NCBI GenBank assembly: GCA_030248225.1
Contig: JASANE010016356.1
Location: 1 to 64,000, forward strand
Direction: 5' to 3'
Origin: Trileptium ribeirensis
Lineage: Eukaryota > Nematoda > Enoplea > Enoplida > Thoracostomopsidae
Length of the DNA: 64,000 nt
Positions 10,871 to 23,340 of this stretch are shown here, in pieces. Position 1 is the stretch's first letter. The number at the start of each line of letters is the position of its first letter. The notes under the pieces are model-generated. The model had not been told where the DNA came from. It made no database searches and saw only the letters and a program-made list of their open reading frames with translations. The position numbers and the translations under genes were made by a program.

Positions 10871-11800
10871 ACCAGAATATATCAAGAATCGATAATAGTA
10901 GACTTAGCTGAAGAGTGTGGCACTCTTAGGCTCTGCCTTGTTAAAGCTCGCAGTACGTCGCAAAATTTTTGGCTTTAGCTTTCCAAACTGCCTCCAATGT
11001 ACCCACGAGGAGACGAATTGGGACGCTCCCAGATGGAACTGGGCAGCACCTTGGGGCGGCGAGGAATCGAGGAGGTCGAACTGATGAGACTGGGACTCTC
11101 TGCGGAACGCGAAAATAGCATAAAGTATAGCCGATTCACAGTAAATATACATACTACGTAATAGGGGAAATGCCCTTTACGGACATGGAAAAAGTAACTG
11201 CTGACAAAAAGATTTGATTTCATAACTATAACGTTAGGTAATGCGTGCTTAATTGGGTATGTGAAACAGAATTATCGGTGAAAAATCTTTTACACTAATA
11301 ATGAAATACTGAGGTAACACGTTACGGCAATGGTTTTGCTCTGAAAAACAAGCGTTTATTTGCTTAACGGACTGGAGACAAGTCGTTTGTTGTTGCGGTA
11401 GAAAAATGTCCTGGTGTTTTCATTTTAGTACGATGTGTTATGGTGTGTTGGGCTTGGCATATTGTGCTGTACAAGGACATTTCGGTGAAAAAGTTTTGCA
11501 TTCAAATCAGAAAAATTTTTGAAACTGGTGGATAGATTACATGTTCCCCTATCTTTCACTTTACACAAAACCAGTAATTTATGTGTATGGTAATGTGTAT
11601 AGGAAACTGCAACGGATAGTGTAACAGGGGTCGAGAGCTTGAATGATATTTCACTATCTTAAAGCTTGTATCATACCGATATTAATGCAAAGATTCAAAA
11701 TAGACTTTAGTCATATTTTTATTTATTTTAACGCTTCAATTTATCAGTTGTATCTCTTCTATGAAAAGTTTACTATCCAAAATCAAGTTCAAGTCTTAAC

Positions 11801-13285
11801 GAGTTGAAAGGTCATAACAAAATCATGGTTAGACTGTCCAAAAAATAAACTCAATCTTCTCCGAACTTCAATTTGCCCACCCAAAATTAATTTAAGGGCT
11901 TCAAACAGGAGTTGACAGCGAAATTGTCTATTTTGGATGCAAATTTGGTTATTTTCGGGGCACTAAGACCCATAATCATGGTTAGGCTGATAACAATAAA
12001 CTTGACCTTCCCTGAACTAGTATATCAACCAAACACCAATTTGACCCTTTAAAAATTTAAGGGCTTCAAACGAACTGACATCGAAATGTGACCATTTTTG
12101 ATGCAAATTTGGGTTTTTTCGGGGCTAGAAGAGCCAAAATTATAAGTCAGATTGCATAAAAAATAAACTTGACATCCCCGACCTAGTATCTGTCAATCAA
12201 ACACCAATTTGCTCAGCTTAAATTAGTTTGAGGAATTCAAACAGAATGTGATGGCGAAATTTGGCCGTTTTGGGGGGGCAAATTATGGTAGTTGAGGACT
12301 AGAAGGGCCAAAATCATAGTTAGGTTGCCCAAAAATAAATTTGACATTCCCCTACCTAGTATCTGTCACTTAAATACCAATTTGTCCAGCCAAAATTTAA
12401 ACAGTGACTTTAAACAGGAGTTGAAAACGAAATTTGGTTATTTTTGGAAGAAATCATGGTATTTTGGGGGCTAGAAGAGTCAAAATCATAGAAAAGCTGC
12501 CCAAAAAATAAATTTGACCCTCCTTGACCTAGTATTTGTCACCCAAATACTAATTTCTTAGCCAAAATTAATTTAAGAGCTTCGAACAGGAGCTGACAGC
12601 AAACTTTGACCATTTTGGGGTAAATTTGGGTGTCTGGGGGAGAGTGGAAGAGGCAAAGTCATAGTTAGGCTGCTAAAAATAAAATTGACCTTCCCCGACG
12701 AAGTATTTGTCACTCAAACACTAATATGTACTCTCAAAAATTTAAAGGCTTCAAACGAGCTGACAAAGAAATTTGGCCGTTTTGGATGCAAATTTGGGTA
12801 TTTTCGGAACTAGAAGAGCCAAAGTCATAGTTAGGTTGCCCAAAAATGAACTTGACATCCCTGATCTAGTATCTGTCAATCAAACACCCATTTGCCTATT
12901 CAAAATTAATTCAACAGATTCAAACAGGACTTGACTTCGAAAGTTGGCTATTTTAGATGCAAATTTGGGCATTTTCTAGGCTAGAAGAACCAAAATCATA
13001 ATTGGGCTGTCCAAAACATAAACTTTATCTTTCCCCTATCTAGTACCGATCAAACACCAATTTGTCCAGCCAAAATTGATTTAAAGACTTCAAAGAGGAG
13101 AGGACATGAAATTACGCCATTTGGGGGGCAAATTTCATTATTTCTGGGGCTAGTAAAACCAAAGTCATAGTTAGGAGTTTGCTCAAAAATAAACTTGACC
13201 TTCCGTGACCTGTTATCTGTCACATTAATACCAATTTGCTCAGCCAAAATTAATTTGATGCTTCCGAACACGAGCTAAGATAAAA
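11801..13285 (+). repeat. satellite array, about nine diverged ~170 bp units
   Basis: The anchor TTCAAACAGGAG (with variants) recurs at 11901, 12066, 12237, 12411, 12582, 12751, 12920, 13090 and 13263, spacings 165, 171, 174, 171, 169, 169, 170 and 173. Each unit also has a CCAAAATCATAGTTAGG-like box, AAATAAACTTGACCTTCCC, CTAGTATCTGTCA and AACACCAATTTG. Units differ substantially, so the array is old. It lies wholly inside an intron. Confidence 0.93.
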
Positions 13286-14154
13286 AATAGAGTTACTTGA
13301 ACGACATTAGATCTGAAAATTGTGTTTTTGACACTTCAACATATTTCGCCTCCGCTAATTTTTAAGCTAGACATATTAATTTAGGTAATAAATATCGAGC
13401 AAGTAACGCTCCTAAATGTATTCTTGCGATTTTTTCAATTTTGTTCTAAAATCGAGTTTTGGGAAAATCTGATTTTTAGACCCAAAAAGCATCGGGTGTG
13501 CATATGTTATTGCGGTGCTACTGCACCAACGTTTTTAGATAGAGCTACCGAACCAGGTTAAAATAATGACCAAAGCATGTAGAAATGTAATGCTAAGACT
13601 TTTTGTTATAGAGTTATGCCCCGAAACAAAAAAAATGCGACCAACACCCCATACTTTCTACATCATGGGCAAAACATAAGTATTTTTGGCTCAATTTTGT
13701 GGCAGCGCTACAGAATTAACAACTGCCCATATTGCCAACTTTTTTTTAAATATTCAGTGTGAAATGATCTAAAAATGGGAATGGCGACAGCCCTGTGTCG
13801 ATCACGCAGTTTTATAGGAAATCAAAAATCTAAATGGCAAAATCTTCAAAATGGTGTGTACACGTAAATCTGCAAAGATATAGAAAAAATAAAAAACATC
13901 TTGATCGGGCGACTCCATAAACCCATAGAAACAAAAAACACCCACCGGAAACGTATAACTAAACCACTACGTCAGCCTGGAAAAAACATGAAAAGACGGA
14001 ACTCCCTTACTCGTACAGAAAAATACCTAGGAGCTAAACTAAACGAAGAGACACAAATTACCTGCGGGCAGAACTGGGGCACCTAGGGAGGCCGAAAAAC
14101 CTCCGTGGGAAAGCCAGCATCCTTACCCCTTCCCTAAAATGTTTATGAAACATT

Positions 14155-14440
14155 TTGAAAAATTATTTTTTTACCGAATGTAATGGTCCAAGAACACGGG
14201 ATGTATGAATTTCGTGGTCATGAACTTGGTGGGCGTGGTATAAATTTGGTGGTAGAACTACATGGGAGGGATGTAAATTAATTGTTCAAAAACATGGGCG
14301 GGTGTAAATTTGGTAGCCTAATAATATGGCTGGAGTCTCAGTCCGTGATCTAAGAATCTGGGAGGTGTCGCTTTGGCGGCCAAGAACATTGGGGATAGGG
14401 TGGTCATGTTTTTAAGCAACTATGTCGGTCATAAACCTGG
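14155..14440 (+). repeat. half copy of the fold-back repeat family
   Basis: Contains degenerate repeats of the type GGTCATGAACTTGGTGGGCG, AACATGGGCGGGTGTAAATTT and AAGAACATTGGGGATAGG, matching the right arm of the fold-back element at 33650-33860. The opposite arm is absent. Confidence 0.65.
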
Positions 14441-15288
14441 GTGTATAGGTAAAGCGAAAACAGACACCACATGCCGCGAGCGTTGACAAGGCTAAGCTGG
14501 AGAGTGACATTTTCTACCACAGTCGACCATCTACGATCGTTGTGATTATAAAGAGTTCACGTACTTAGGATATTATATAAACTTTTACATTCGAATTGTA
14601 GGCGTACCACCAGGCAAAATAATTTTATATTATTTTATTGTATTGGTTTGGAATCGGTAGTAAATTATGATTTTCTCTTTACGACTTTATTCGGAAAATT
14701 TCTTATTGTTTATTTTTCTTCAATATATTTTTTTGCAATTGAGGAATAATTTTAGAATTTGCTGAAAGTTTGAAGCGGTGGTTTGTCTTAGACATTATCA
14801 GTATGCAAGTCCACACAGTATTTAGTGACATATGAATCAGTAATAGGTAAAAACGACACAACTAAAACAGTGGCACCCGTTAATTTTTAAGAGGATTAGT
14901 AGTAGTTCGCTAGTGAGTTCGAAACATAAAATTAACATAAATAAAATTTTTTCACAGTAATTTCTAGAGAGCTGCTAAGCTGCTCTAGAAGCGCCAGCCA
15001 CATTTGGACTCTTGTAATCTGTCTTTCCCAAGCAATTTGAAAGTAGTCGGTGGTCCAGGCTGGTATACCCACAGCTCGACAATGGGTACTGAAAAAATTT
15101 TTATCGCTTACTGCGATATTAAAATCAAGGCAACCATGGTTTACCGAAGTTTAGTTACGTAGGACATAAGCTGAGATTCTGTTGAAAATAACTTGGTGAT
15201 ACCCGGCAAATGATGGGAAAGCGAAAAACCTGGATTCCATTTTTCTATCCCGAAAGTGATTTTACGTACCGTTGCTCATTTTTTCCAG

Positions 15289-15363
15289 TTCAATAAGAAC
15301 GCATCGTTTTCATCTGATTGCTATCGAAATACATTGATACAAGCAACACAACGAAACAAAAGG
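15289..15363 (+). CDS. alpha2/delta subunit, VWA exon 2
   Basis: 25-codon exon between acceptor TTTTCCAG and donor GTAAGT, phase 0 at both ends. It starts FNKNASFSSDCY and contains NTLIQATQRNK, which matches the family pattern in which a Cys is followed by TLVQAT and NK after the first VWA beta strand. It carries one N-glycosylation sequon (NAS), as expected of a lumenal domain. It directly continues exon 10181-10331, whose last residues NIIL precede the equivalent segment in known alpha2/delta proteins. It is too short to be visible as an open reading frame and was found by splice signals plus family pattern. Confidence 0.88.
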
Positions 15364-15399
15364 GTAAGTCTATTGATAAGTTTAATATAAATTGATAAC

Positions 15400-16335
15400 T
15401 TTAATTTAATATATATATTGATAACTTTAATTTAATATAAATTGATAATTTAAAATAAATTAATACCTTTATAAATCAGATTTTTCAAATTATTAAGTAT
15501 TTATGATGTAATATTCTCTATTTTTCTCCATTATTAATTTCTATCAAGAATGGGTTAAATTTTATAAACTGTATTTATATATATATATATTGGTTAAGCA
15601 AACAACCTTGGAATTGATGGGGATGAAACTGATATAAACCGTTTATAAAGTTTATACGAAAATTCGAAGATGTTTCGAGAAACTTCTTATCAGTAAGCCA
15701 ACACTTAATACTAGTTTTATATAAGGTTTGTACCGTTTTTGTTGAAGTTAGTATAAATCTATGAAGTTTATATCGAAGGGACCAAGCACTGAATTTTAAG
15801 CTTTTATGTCAACAAGCTTGTCTCTTCAAGTTAATATAATTTTAATATTAAGTTAATAGTTAAGTTAGTATAAAAGTTGGCAAGCTCACTATATAAAACT
15901 AAATTTGAAAATCCGAAAATTTGAATTATAAACTAATACAAAACGTATATAAAGTATAGGGGTTTACATACTTGTAAAATAACGGTCACTTGAGGACCGA
16001 GAATAAACTAAAGGACGCGCTATGGATTCCACAGAGAACCCGCGTTGTTATATTTATAGTTTAAACAACCAACTTCTGAAAACTTTAGCTTAAATTTATA
16101 TAAAATTGTCATAAATCAATTTAATTATATGAAATTTGGACATTAAAATGGTCAAAAACTGGTCGAAATTGCAGCTGATAAGAAAGTTTGCATTTCAGCT
16201 TTAATTTGGTCCAAAATTAAAGAATTTCAGCTTCAAATCGTCCGAAAAGTGCTGACAAAGCATTGTTTCGATTAGTATTTGAGAATCGGGAACTACGTAT
16301 TATAGCAAATAAAGTGAAGAGCTCCTGCTGCTTGC
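15400..16335. repeat. inverted relative of 44.0-45.0 kb repeat
   Basis: Starts with local AT-rich tandem copies of TTGATAACTTTAATTTAATA. Downstream boxes such as GTTTCGAGAAACTTCTTATC (near 15671) and AAAAGTGCTGACAAAGCA (near 16235) occur reverse complemented near 44660 and 44250, in reverse order. It fills most of the 1144 bp intron between alpha2/delta exons 2 and 3. Confidence 0.75.
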
Positions 16336-16470
16336 CGTAGCTTCTTTTGACCGACCGTCAAAGATGGTTCGGAATAAATTCGTTAGATCTTACCATGAGA
16401 TTACGATAGGTGGGGCCGTATGGTTATTGCGCTTGGAAGTGTGCTGTGCAGCTGCGCAACGTCAGCTATT
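16336..16470 (-). repeat. repeat family C fragment upstream of exon 16508
   Basis: Contains GGGGCCGTATGGTTATTGCG and GTGTGCTGTGCAGCTGCGC, matching 1-70 and, reverse complemented, 38907-38970. It ends about 40-50 bp before the acceptor of the exon at 16508. Confidence 0.7.
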
Positions 16471-16507
16471 ACATATGCTATTATGAACGTTAATCGGTTT
16501 GTTTCAG

Positions 16508-16594
16508 ATGCTTCGCGCAACAATCGATAACCCCGAAATTGGACAAATGGCGAATTTCGAAAGAGCGTTCGATCTTGCCTTTACAACGTTTTCG
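16508..16594 (+). CDS. alpha2/delta subunit, VWA exon 3
   Basis: 29-codon exon after acceptor GTTTCAG and before donor GTACTA, phase 0 at both ends. It encodes MLRATIDNPEIGQ followed by MANFERAFDLAFTTFS; the second part matches the conserved alpha2/delta pattern G/A-N-[YF]-x-x-[AG]-F-x-x-AF just before the second half of the VWA fold. It bridges exon 15289-15363 and exon 22615-22728 with no residue missing relative to the family. Repeat DNA ends roughly 50 bp upstream of the acceptor. The donor lacks the usual +5 G and is the weakest of the seven. Confidence 0.85.
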
Positions 16595-18009
16595 GTACTA
16601 AGTTGTGAATAGTGCAATCTTATCAGAGAGTAGTGTAACGTAGTGAAGATTGTGTGTTGCATGGGTGAAAGCTTTTAAATTTCGTCCGTGTGTGTGTGTG
16701 ATCGACAATAACTCGGTTACAACTTAACTAATTTCATTATCTTGAGCTCATTCGAACCGGCATAGTCGATTTACCGCATGCCCGAGCGTTTCCTTACTTG
16801 ATGTATGGTTCCGGGGTCAGAGTTCAAAATGAGGGATCTTACCACATTTAGCACCCTTCATGGAAGCAAGATTATTTTTATCTTAACTTTAAAATTTTTT
16901 CTGTGGTTGGTTTTGTTTCATAGTAAAATAATAAATGCCGATTACTCTTTTTGTTGTTCGACTGAGGCTTCAGTTCTTGAGTTATAGGGTTTGAGGTACG
17001 GGGGTATGGCGCCTTTTTGGTTCCTCGACCCAAAATTCGAAAATTTCTGACGCCCTGGGCGGCTGAAAAGTTTCACTTAGGGGGTTTTGCGCTTGGGAAA
17101 CTCATTGCCGGTGTTGGATTTGCTCGTTGACCCATGGTTCCATCGGGACGGGGTTATGTCGCCCCCATTTTCGGGGTCAAATGAGGGTTTTATTACCCGA
17201 TTTTAGTAATCTTCACAGAAGCAAGGTTATTTTTGTTCGCAAAAAAAAACTTGCTTTTCGAGCAGTAATAGAACAAAAAATATTTCCATTGCTTCATTTT
17301 AACAACTTCTAACAGATAGAATATCCCGAACAATATACCGGATGCATGTTGGATTTTTTGCTCTACAAACGTTCGACGGTTTTTGCGCCAGAAAAGTTTA
17401 TTTTTTCTTGCAAGATATTTTAGTCGCTTCGTATTTTTTCATTTTGTAAATCGTTGTCATTTTGTTTAAGCAGAGATTGTGCCAAACGGATTGTCGCAAT
17501 CTATGTAGAGGTTGGCGCGGGTATTTATCTTCGTTGCTGTGAAACTACAGCAGTTCGCGGTTAACTAACCACTGTTCGTACCATCATAGATACTTACACA
17601 CTTGAAAGGTGCCACGTGCTAATTATATTGCATTTTGAGACGAGAAATTAAAAATATTTCAGACAACATTAAATAATCAAGAAAGTACCCACTATTTTGC
17701 AAAGGGGAAAATTTATTATTTCCTTCAGTTGAGTATTCTCTTATTGATTATCTTGGAGTTACACTAAACCTACAATGCATGATATTGCAGCCGTCAGAGA
17801 TCACAGCCGCTCACTCGAAATATTGTTCATTGCTTGCTCGCGCTAAAAGCGACAGCACTTTCTAATAAGTGTTTTTGCTAAATTGCTTCGTTATTGTTCA
17901 TCTAATTTAAACTGCATAATCCGAACTGTTCGTTTGTAGTTACTACGAATAGTTTTGCATGTAAAATGCGCTGTTTTGAGTCCTAATAATCATTTAATGA
18001 TACGTATAC

Positions 18010-18345
18010 CTGGGCTCTCCAAATTGAGGGGACTGGCATTTTTCGGTTCCCCCTGATTCAGAACAGGTGTCCCCAGGTTCAAGCCCTTTGGCAAAAATTT
18101 CGGCTTTTCCCGGTTTGGCCAAAATTCCGTTCTGAAGCCAAAAAATTCGAAAAATTTGCTTCAAAATCGCTTTTTTTTCTCCTTCAAAATGGTTTTAGCA
18201 GTGTTTCTAGCACAATATTTTATCGTTTTTCTTTTGGCAAAATGCCCCCTGGTAAAATCGGGCGCCCCTGGTTCGGAACCAGTGGGCCCCCGGTTCATGC
18301 CCACCTTGCAAAATTTTTGGCGAATGAGGATCACAGTGTACGGTA
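18010..18345 (+). repeat. dispersed repeat, direct partner at 46.6 kb
   Basis: Shares CTGGCATTTTTCGGTTCCCC, TTCTGAAGCCAAAAA, TTCTCTCC/TTCTCCTTCAAAA and TTTTAGCAGTGTTTCTAGCAC-like strings with 46655-46915 in the same order. The centre is a CCCCTGG-rich stretch. Confidence 0.8.
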
Positions 18346-18845
18346 CCCGCCAGAAATGAGTACTACTCACACGCTGCTGGAAATATGTAACACTGCTCGG
18401 ACGCTCAAAGGGCGATACTCGTGTCTGGCCGGTACCGTGTTATATCTCATTGCGTATTGTTATGCATAAATAAATTAGATTGTATATAAGGACTTCGTGA
18501 AAGATAATACACTAACATTTTGTTTGAGTGTGTTTATTATTTTGTTTGATGTTATCTATTTATAATTATGAAGAGTGATTTTGTGGCTGAATCAACACTG
18601 TCGGTTTTTTAAGTATGATGGATCTTTTAACAAAGTAACCCTTGAAATCTTTAACAGCCTGGGTTTGGCTCTATTTTTCACAATATAGGTAATTATTGTT
18701 CTCCATCTTAAGCCCATTTAGTGACATGAGACGTCATACCCCCTATCGCACAACACTATCCGTCAATCTTCTACAACTGTTGTAAAGTGTCCGGCATCGC
18801 CTGGGAATGTGCGTATTTATTTTCACAGTCAGTTTATCAACCATA

Positions 18846-19060
18846 CAGTCCCTGTTAGAAATGACTAGTATTCGTTGCTGTCCGCGCAAGATTAGTTCGT
18901 TTGGATACTTATATTTTTTATTCAGATGGTGTTTGAACTTTCTGTTGGACTTGTTTGATTATGTTCGAAATTCGTTCAAATGAAAAAATGCGAAGAAAAA
19001 TATGAGTTTTGTTCGAAATGCGTTCGAAAAAGCTGTTTTGTTGTAGGTCAAGTGATCGTA
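18846..19060 (+). mobile_element. mariner-type MITE family B copy, right end decayed
   Basis: Left end TA then CAGTCCCTGTTAGAAATGAC, followed by TTCG-rich body with GTTCGAAATTCGTTC and GTTCGAAATGCGTTCG repeats. No clear right TIR; end approximate. Confidence 0.6.
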
Positions 19061-20439
19061 GTGTATAATTCTTTCCAAACAGGACAGTAGTTACTTCTCT
19101 CATGCACTGCGCTGTACTGTGTGAACGCTTCCTTATATAGTTTCACAACTTGTTAATACTACAGTTATAGAAAGAAATGAAAGCATTTTTTGTGAATCGT
19201 TTGCGAAAAATTTCGGAGTAAAAACTATTATAGAGCTGTCAATTTTTGCTGAACACTTCGCGCATCATTCGAGAATGTTTTTCTTGTATTTTTGCCCGTA
19301 ACATGTGTTGATGCTACTGTGTTTACGTCTGGTAAAGACACTTGTAGTGGTTCAATTCCTTTCAAAAAATCCGGCAGTGTATAAAGTTGGTGTTTTTTGT
19401 AGATCATTTACTTTCTGCTAACTGATTTCACCGCAATCTATAAGATCCGACGTGGCCACTCGTTAACTCGTTCGTTGCGCTTGTAGTAACATACTCTTAT
19501 TTTTAATTTTACATTTTAAATATGGTTGGTGTCGTACTCGCCGTAAAAAGTCAGTTTGACAGCCTGAAGTTACAGAAGTCTCGGCAAATGAATTTGGTGA
19601 AAAACAATGTATATGTGCAATTTGCAATATTAACTGTTTTGCTGACATAGTGCTTGAAACACTATGTTCATATTTTAAAAATTTGATTGTAGTGACTAAC
19701 AGGTTTTTGTTTTAAATTTTCTCGCGCTATGTTTTCGCGTCTCGAAGAAGGCTGGGTGGCTTATGGAGTCAAATTTGCAGCAGTACATGTACACATTTGT
19801 TATTTGCGATTAATTTTATGGCCTGTCCACTAGTCCAAACATTTACCAGTTAGCACGGACTGTGTTGTCGCTACAGTACTTCACACAATGTGATGGTCGC
19901 CTTACGCGTGAGCGGACAAAGACGAGTTACAAACTAGCGAGTACTGTTAGTTCGGAATTACAAATGCTAGACGCGCAGCATTTTTATGTTCCACCACAAT
20001 GTTTCTATAAACTTCAGTGTCCTTCAACACAAAGTACTAAAATATTACAAATAAACCGCTTTGCAAACACCATCATGACGTCAAAAAGAAGGAAGTAGAG
20101 TTTAAGCAATTTTTGCACTGTTGGTTTTAATCTTCAGGACGAATTTTTTTATAAATATTGTTGATTTTCTTTTTCTTTTGAGGAAAAAGATTAAACATTG
20201 GGAAATAAAAGTTACCATAGGTCATAGTAATTGACATCGTCATTGAACCTTTGCAAGAGAACACCTATTTTATTGGGAACATGCCAAACTACTGCGTCCT
20301 ATCAACAAGTTGCAGAAGCCATTACTCTCATTGCATTTTTGGCGCATTGACTGATTGTCTCTGAAATTATTCTGCAATTCTTCAATATAATTTGACCCTA
20401 CAAACGAACGTTTACTATGGTTGCTGTGTTAAAATAATA

Positions 20440-20760
20440 ATTAAAGGGTCCACGGTATTTAAACGGTATTCGTACATGGCCGCGTGTGCGCAACGGAACG
20501 TTGGAATGGCTGTTCGATAACGGGACTGTTGTGGTACCGCGGCCGCCTACTTGGAGTTCAGTGAGTCTTAGTGATCGCAGCGGAACCGCCGACGACGGAG
20601 AAAGCGCCAATCATACGTGGAACGCAAACTCGTTGAGGGTGACTACAACCGAAAATGGAGTCGGAACTGTGGCATCGTTTCCAACTAGTTTGGAAGTTTT
20701 GCACGCCAGAAAATGTCTTACAGCGATTTCATATGTAAATTTTAGTGTCGATTGCAGTCT
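20440..20760 (+). other. GC- and CpG-rich island with open frame, unassigned
   Basis: Roughly half G+C with many CpG dinucleotides in an AT-rich intron. A frame is open from about 20450 to 20776. A stretch bounded by AAAG and GTGAGT (20456-20569) would make a 38-codon phase 0-0 exon containing NGTLEWLFDNGTVVVPRPPT, but this has no counterpart in the alpha2/delta family, whose neighbouring exons already join without a gap. It could be an exon of another gene, an alternative exon, a regulatory island or transposon DNA. Confidence 0.4.
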
Positions 20761-21727
20761 GCTTGATTGTTTCTAGGGTCTGCCTCGAGGAGTCGGTGGG
20801 GCACTACACGCAGATCAAGATGTCGTTGCTTTGTGCACACGAGCTTTTGTCTCACGTGTTCCGCAACGTCTGATTATTTTAGTTTTGCACTTTTGGTGTT
20901 GTATAGTTCAGACAATCTTTAAAAGGTTATCCAGATCTTTTATTATTTGCCAATCCCCCAAAATATGTACCAGGCGCTTTGAGCTAGGGCAAGCGTCTTC
21001 TTCAATGAAAAACACGTTTTGGGAGTGATTTGGCCCAGATTAGTATCGTGTTTTACAATCGTTTGCAGCATGTTGTTTTTTGTTGCATATTTAATGAAAA
21101 TGTGTATTTACGCAGGTTCGGTTCATTTAAATCAGGAATTGCAATGAATAATAATTAAAATTATGCACCAATATTTAGTTTTGTTATGACTGTCTTTTTA
21201 TTTCAAAACACATGGATCCAAGCCAGAATTTATCTGAGGACCCGCCGAAGCCCTGGGGAGCTCTAACATCATGCCATCTCCCCTCTGACCTGGGTCTTCA
21301 ATTCGCTAAAAATTTTGCCAAGGGGCATGAACAATGGGAGCTCCCGACTTAACTGGGAAGAATAATTTTCAAAATTCAGTGTTTTTCCTGAAAAGGATTC
21401 CCTTTTACGATTGTGAACTGACTTGACACAAGAACTCAGGTGTACGCGCATAAAGTGGCCTCACGCATTATGCTGGCGCGAGTACCTATCCGTGATATTG
21501 TATTGTATGCAGTCCAGGTACTTATGATCGCCGTAGACTATATCCCTGTATTCAATCCTGAGTTAGGGTAACTGATCAGCCTAGTAATGTAAAAACGCTA
21601 TTTACTAGTGCTTTGTACCATTAGGCACGGGTTACTTGTTATTGTGGGGTTTGAAAGCCGTAAATTGGGCGCTGGACGCGTAAATTACACTTATTTACAG
21701 TTATTAAATTAATTACAATTATTACTA

Positions 21728-22044
21728 CAGTTACAATTAGAATTAAATAAACTGACGAAATCGAACGAAAACGCAATCGATCGATCTTCGTTTAAACGAA
21801 ATTCGTTAACTTAAACGCAAACTAACATTTTTTATAAAAAATTTTTATTTTACCACAATCGAAATTCGTTAAATTAAACGAGAACTAACATGTTTTATTA
21901 AATTTTTATTTTTATTTTGACGCAATCGAAATTTGTTAAATTTATCGAATTTCGTTTAAACGATCGATTTTCGTTTAAATGCAAACGATCGAAAACGAAC
22001 GAAGTTTCGATCGATTTTTGAGCACTTAATTCTGATTGTAACTG
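21728..22044 (+). mobile_element. mariner-type MITE family A, copy 1
   Basis: Flanked by TA on both sides; ends CAGTTACAATTAGAATTAA and, reverse complemented from the right, CAGTTACAATCAGAATTAAG. 317 bp with internal repeats of AAATTCGTTAAATTAAACG and ATCGATCG. Second copy in the same orientation at 30753-31062. Confidence 0.9.
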
Positions 22045-22614
22045 TAACTTATTTTCACTAAGAACTACCGAGGCGCAATGTCCTAGAAAAATTGAGCGAT
22101 ACAATATAAAATTATGTATTAACATCAGAGTGTCTCTAGCTAACTAATAAAGTAATAAATGTAATTATATTTATAAAAATAGCAGGTTAGGTCGTTGGAT
22201 TTGATTCGATTAAGTTTCAAAGACATGGGGCGTTTTTTTATGAGACATGGTATGGCAGTAATGGGATTGCTGTCACATGCCGAACCCATAAGCAGATTAA
22301 CTGTAAGTTTATGAAAATTTAAACAAGATTTTTATTAATCAATGTCGTATTTGCTGCAGTATATACGCCTGCATGAGCTTAATTCGGTGCCAAAACAGAA
22401 CGTAGAGATCTTGGCGCCATAACAAAGTGGCACCAGTTGCATTCGATATGCAGCTGTAGAATCCAAAAAGAATCTCATGGATCGTATTAATGTTCACCGC
22501 ACCTGTCCATATGTACGACCCAGTGGTACTAAAGAATGCTGGTCTGCCCTTCAACTTTTAACTTCAATAATGTTATTAATGTAGTAATATAATATTATTA
22601 TTTTCTTATTTTAG

Positions 22615-22728
22615 AATGGTACAAACACCAGTTCAAGAATCGCTTGTAATCAAATCGTAATGCTGCTTACCGATGGAGCGTCGCAAAACTACGAGGAAGT
22701 TTTCAAAAGGCTAAACGAAGATAAACGG
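22615..22728 (+). CDS. alpha2/delta subunit, VWA exon 4 (TDG motif)
   Basis: 38-codon exon between acceptor TTATTTTAG and donor GTAATT, phase 0 at both ends. It begins NGTNTSSRIACNQIVMLLTD and continues GASQNYEEVF. The TDG triad is the second conserved loop of the VWA metal site, and the C-N-[QK]-x-[VI]-M-L strand preceding it is typical of alpha2/delta subunits. Two overlapping N-glycosylation sequons (NGT, NTS) fit extracellular placement. The exon is followed by a 15.7 kb intron filled with repeats. Confidence 0.93.
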
Positions 22729-23220
22729 GTAATTATTATGTCGTCTGTTGTTTACGTTGTTTGTTGATGGACCGGACTACACTGTCATAAAAATGTTCAA
22801 GGCTGTTAGTTGTGATACCACATGAGTTCGCGATAGTCAAGTACAGTATGCAACAGGGGTTTGTGGGTAGACTTGGTGTGTTTGATGTATATACTACGAT
22901 CAAACCTTTGTAATCCTGATCTTGTTGAAAACTCTAAACCCTCGTCAACCCTAAACTCATCGTAAACAATTGAAAACTCACGATGTATTCGTGCTAGTCT
23001 CTAGATAGCCAAAATATCGTATCCAGCTTATCGAAAAACCTATTCATGGAACATATTTCTTGCCCTGTACGCAATACATAACCAAGATACTGGAAACAGA
23101 TTTATATTCCGTCGATCGGGATCATTGACCCAAAACTCATTCCAAACATCTGAAAAGACATTAAAAATTCGCACTGCACTCTAAATAATCAAACCATAAA
23201 ATTCCGCCTACCCAAAAACT

Positions 23221-23340
23221 AACATTACTCGCCATAAATGACTGTCGCCTTTCGAGCGAGCAGTGTTATCAAACGTTTCGATCAGCGAGCGAGCTGCGAG
23301 TGAACATCGAGCGAGCTACCTTCATTTCTGGCGAGTGCTG
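23221..23340 (+). mobile_element. short MITE family B copy
   Basis: Begins near TTACTCGCCATAAATGACTG and ends TTCATTTCTGGCGAGTGCTG followed by TA, i.e. family B TIRs around a 70 bp core with GAGCGAG repeats. Confidence 0.75.

Larger units (their letters stand above)
10332..15288 (+). other. intron between alpha2/delta exons 1 and 2
   Basis: 4957 bp GT-AG intron. It holds a copy of the GGGGAA-rich repeat family (about 10560-10870), the 170 bp satellite (11801-13285) and a half copy of the fold-back family (about 14155-14440). Around 11220-11800, 13290-14150 and 14450-15280 no repeat or gene was recognised. Confidence 0.85.
16595..22614 (+). other. intron between alpha2/delta exons 3 and 4
   Basis: 6020 bp GT-AG intron with a dispersed repeat at 18010-18345, a MITE family B copy near 18846, a GC-rich unassigned island at 20440-20760, a repeat fragment near 21225-21380 and a mariner-type MITE at 21728-22044. 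The remaining stretches (16600-18000, 19070-20430, 20800-21220) show nothing recognised. Confidence 0.85.
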
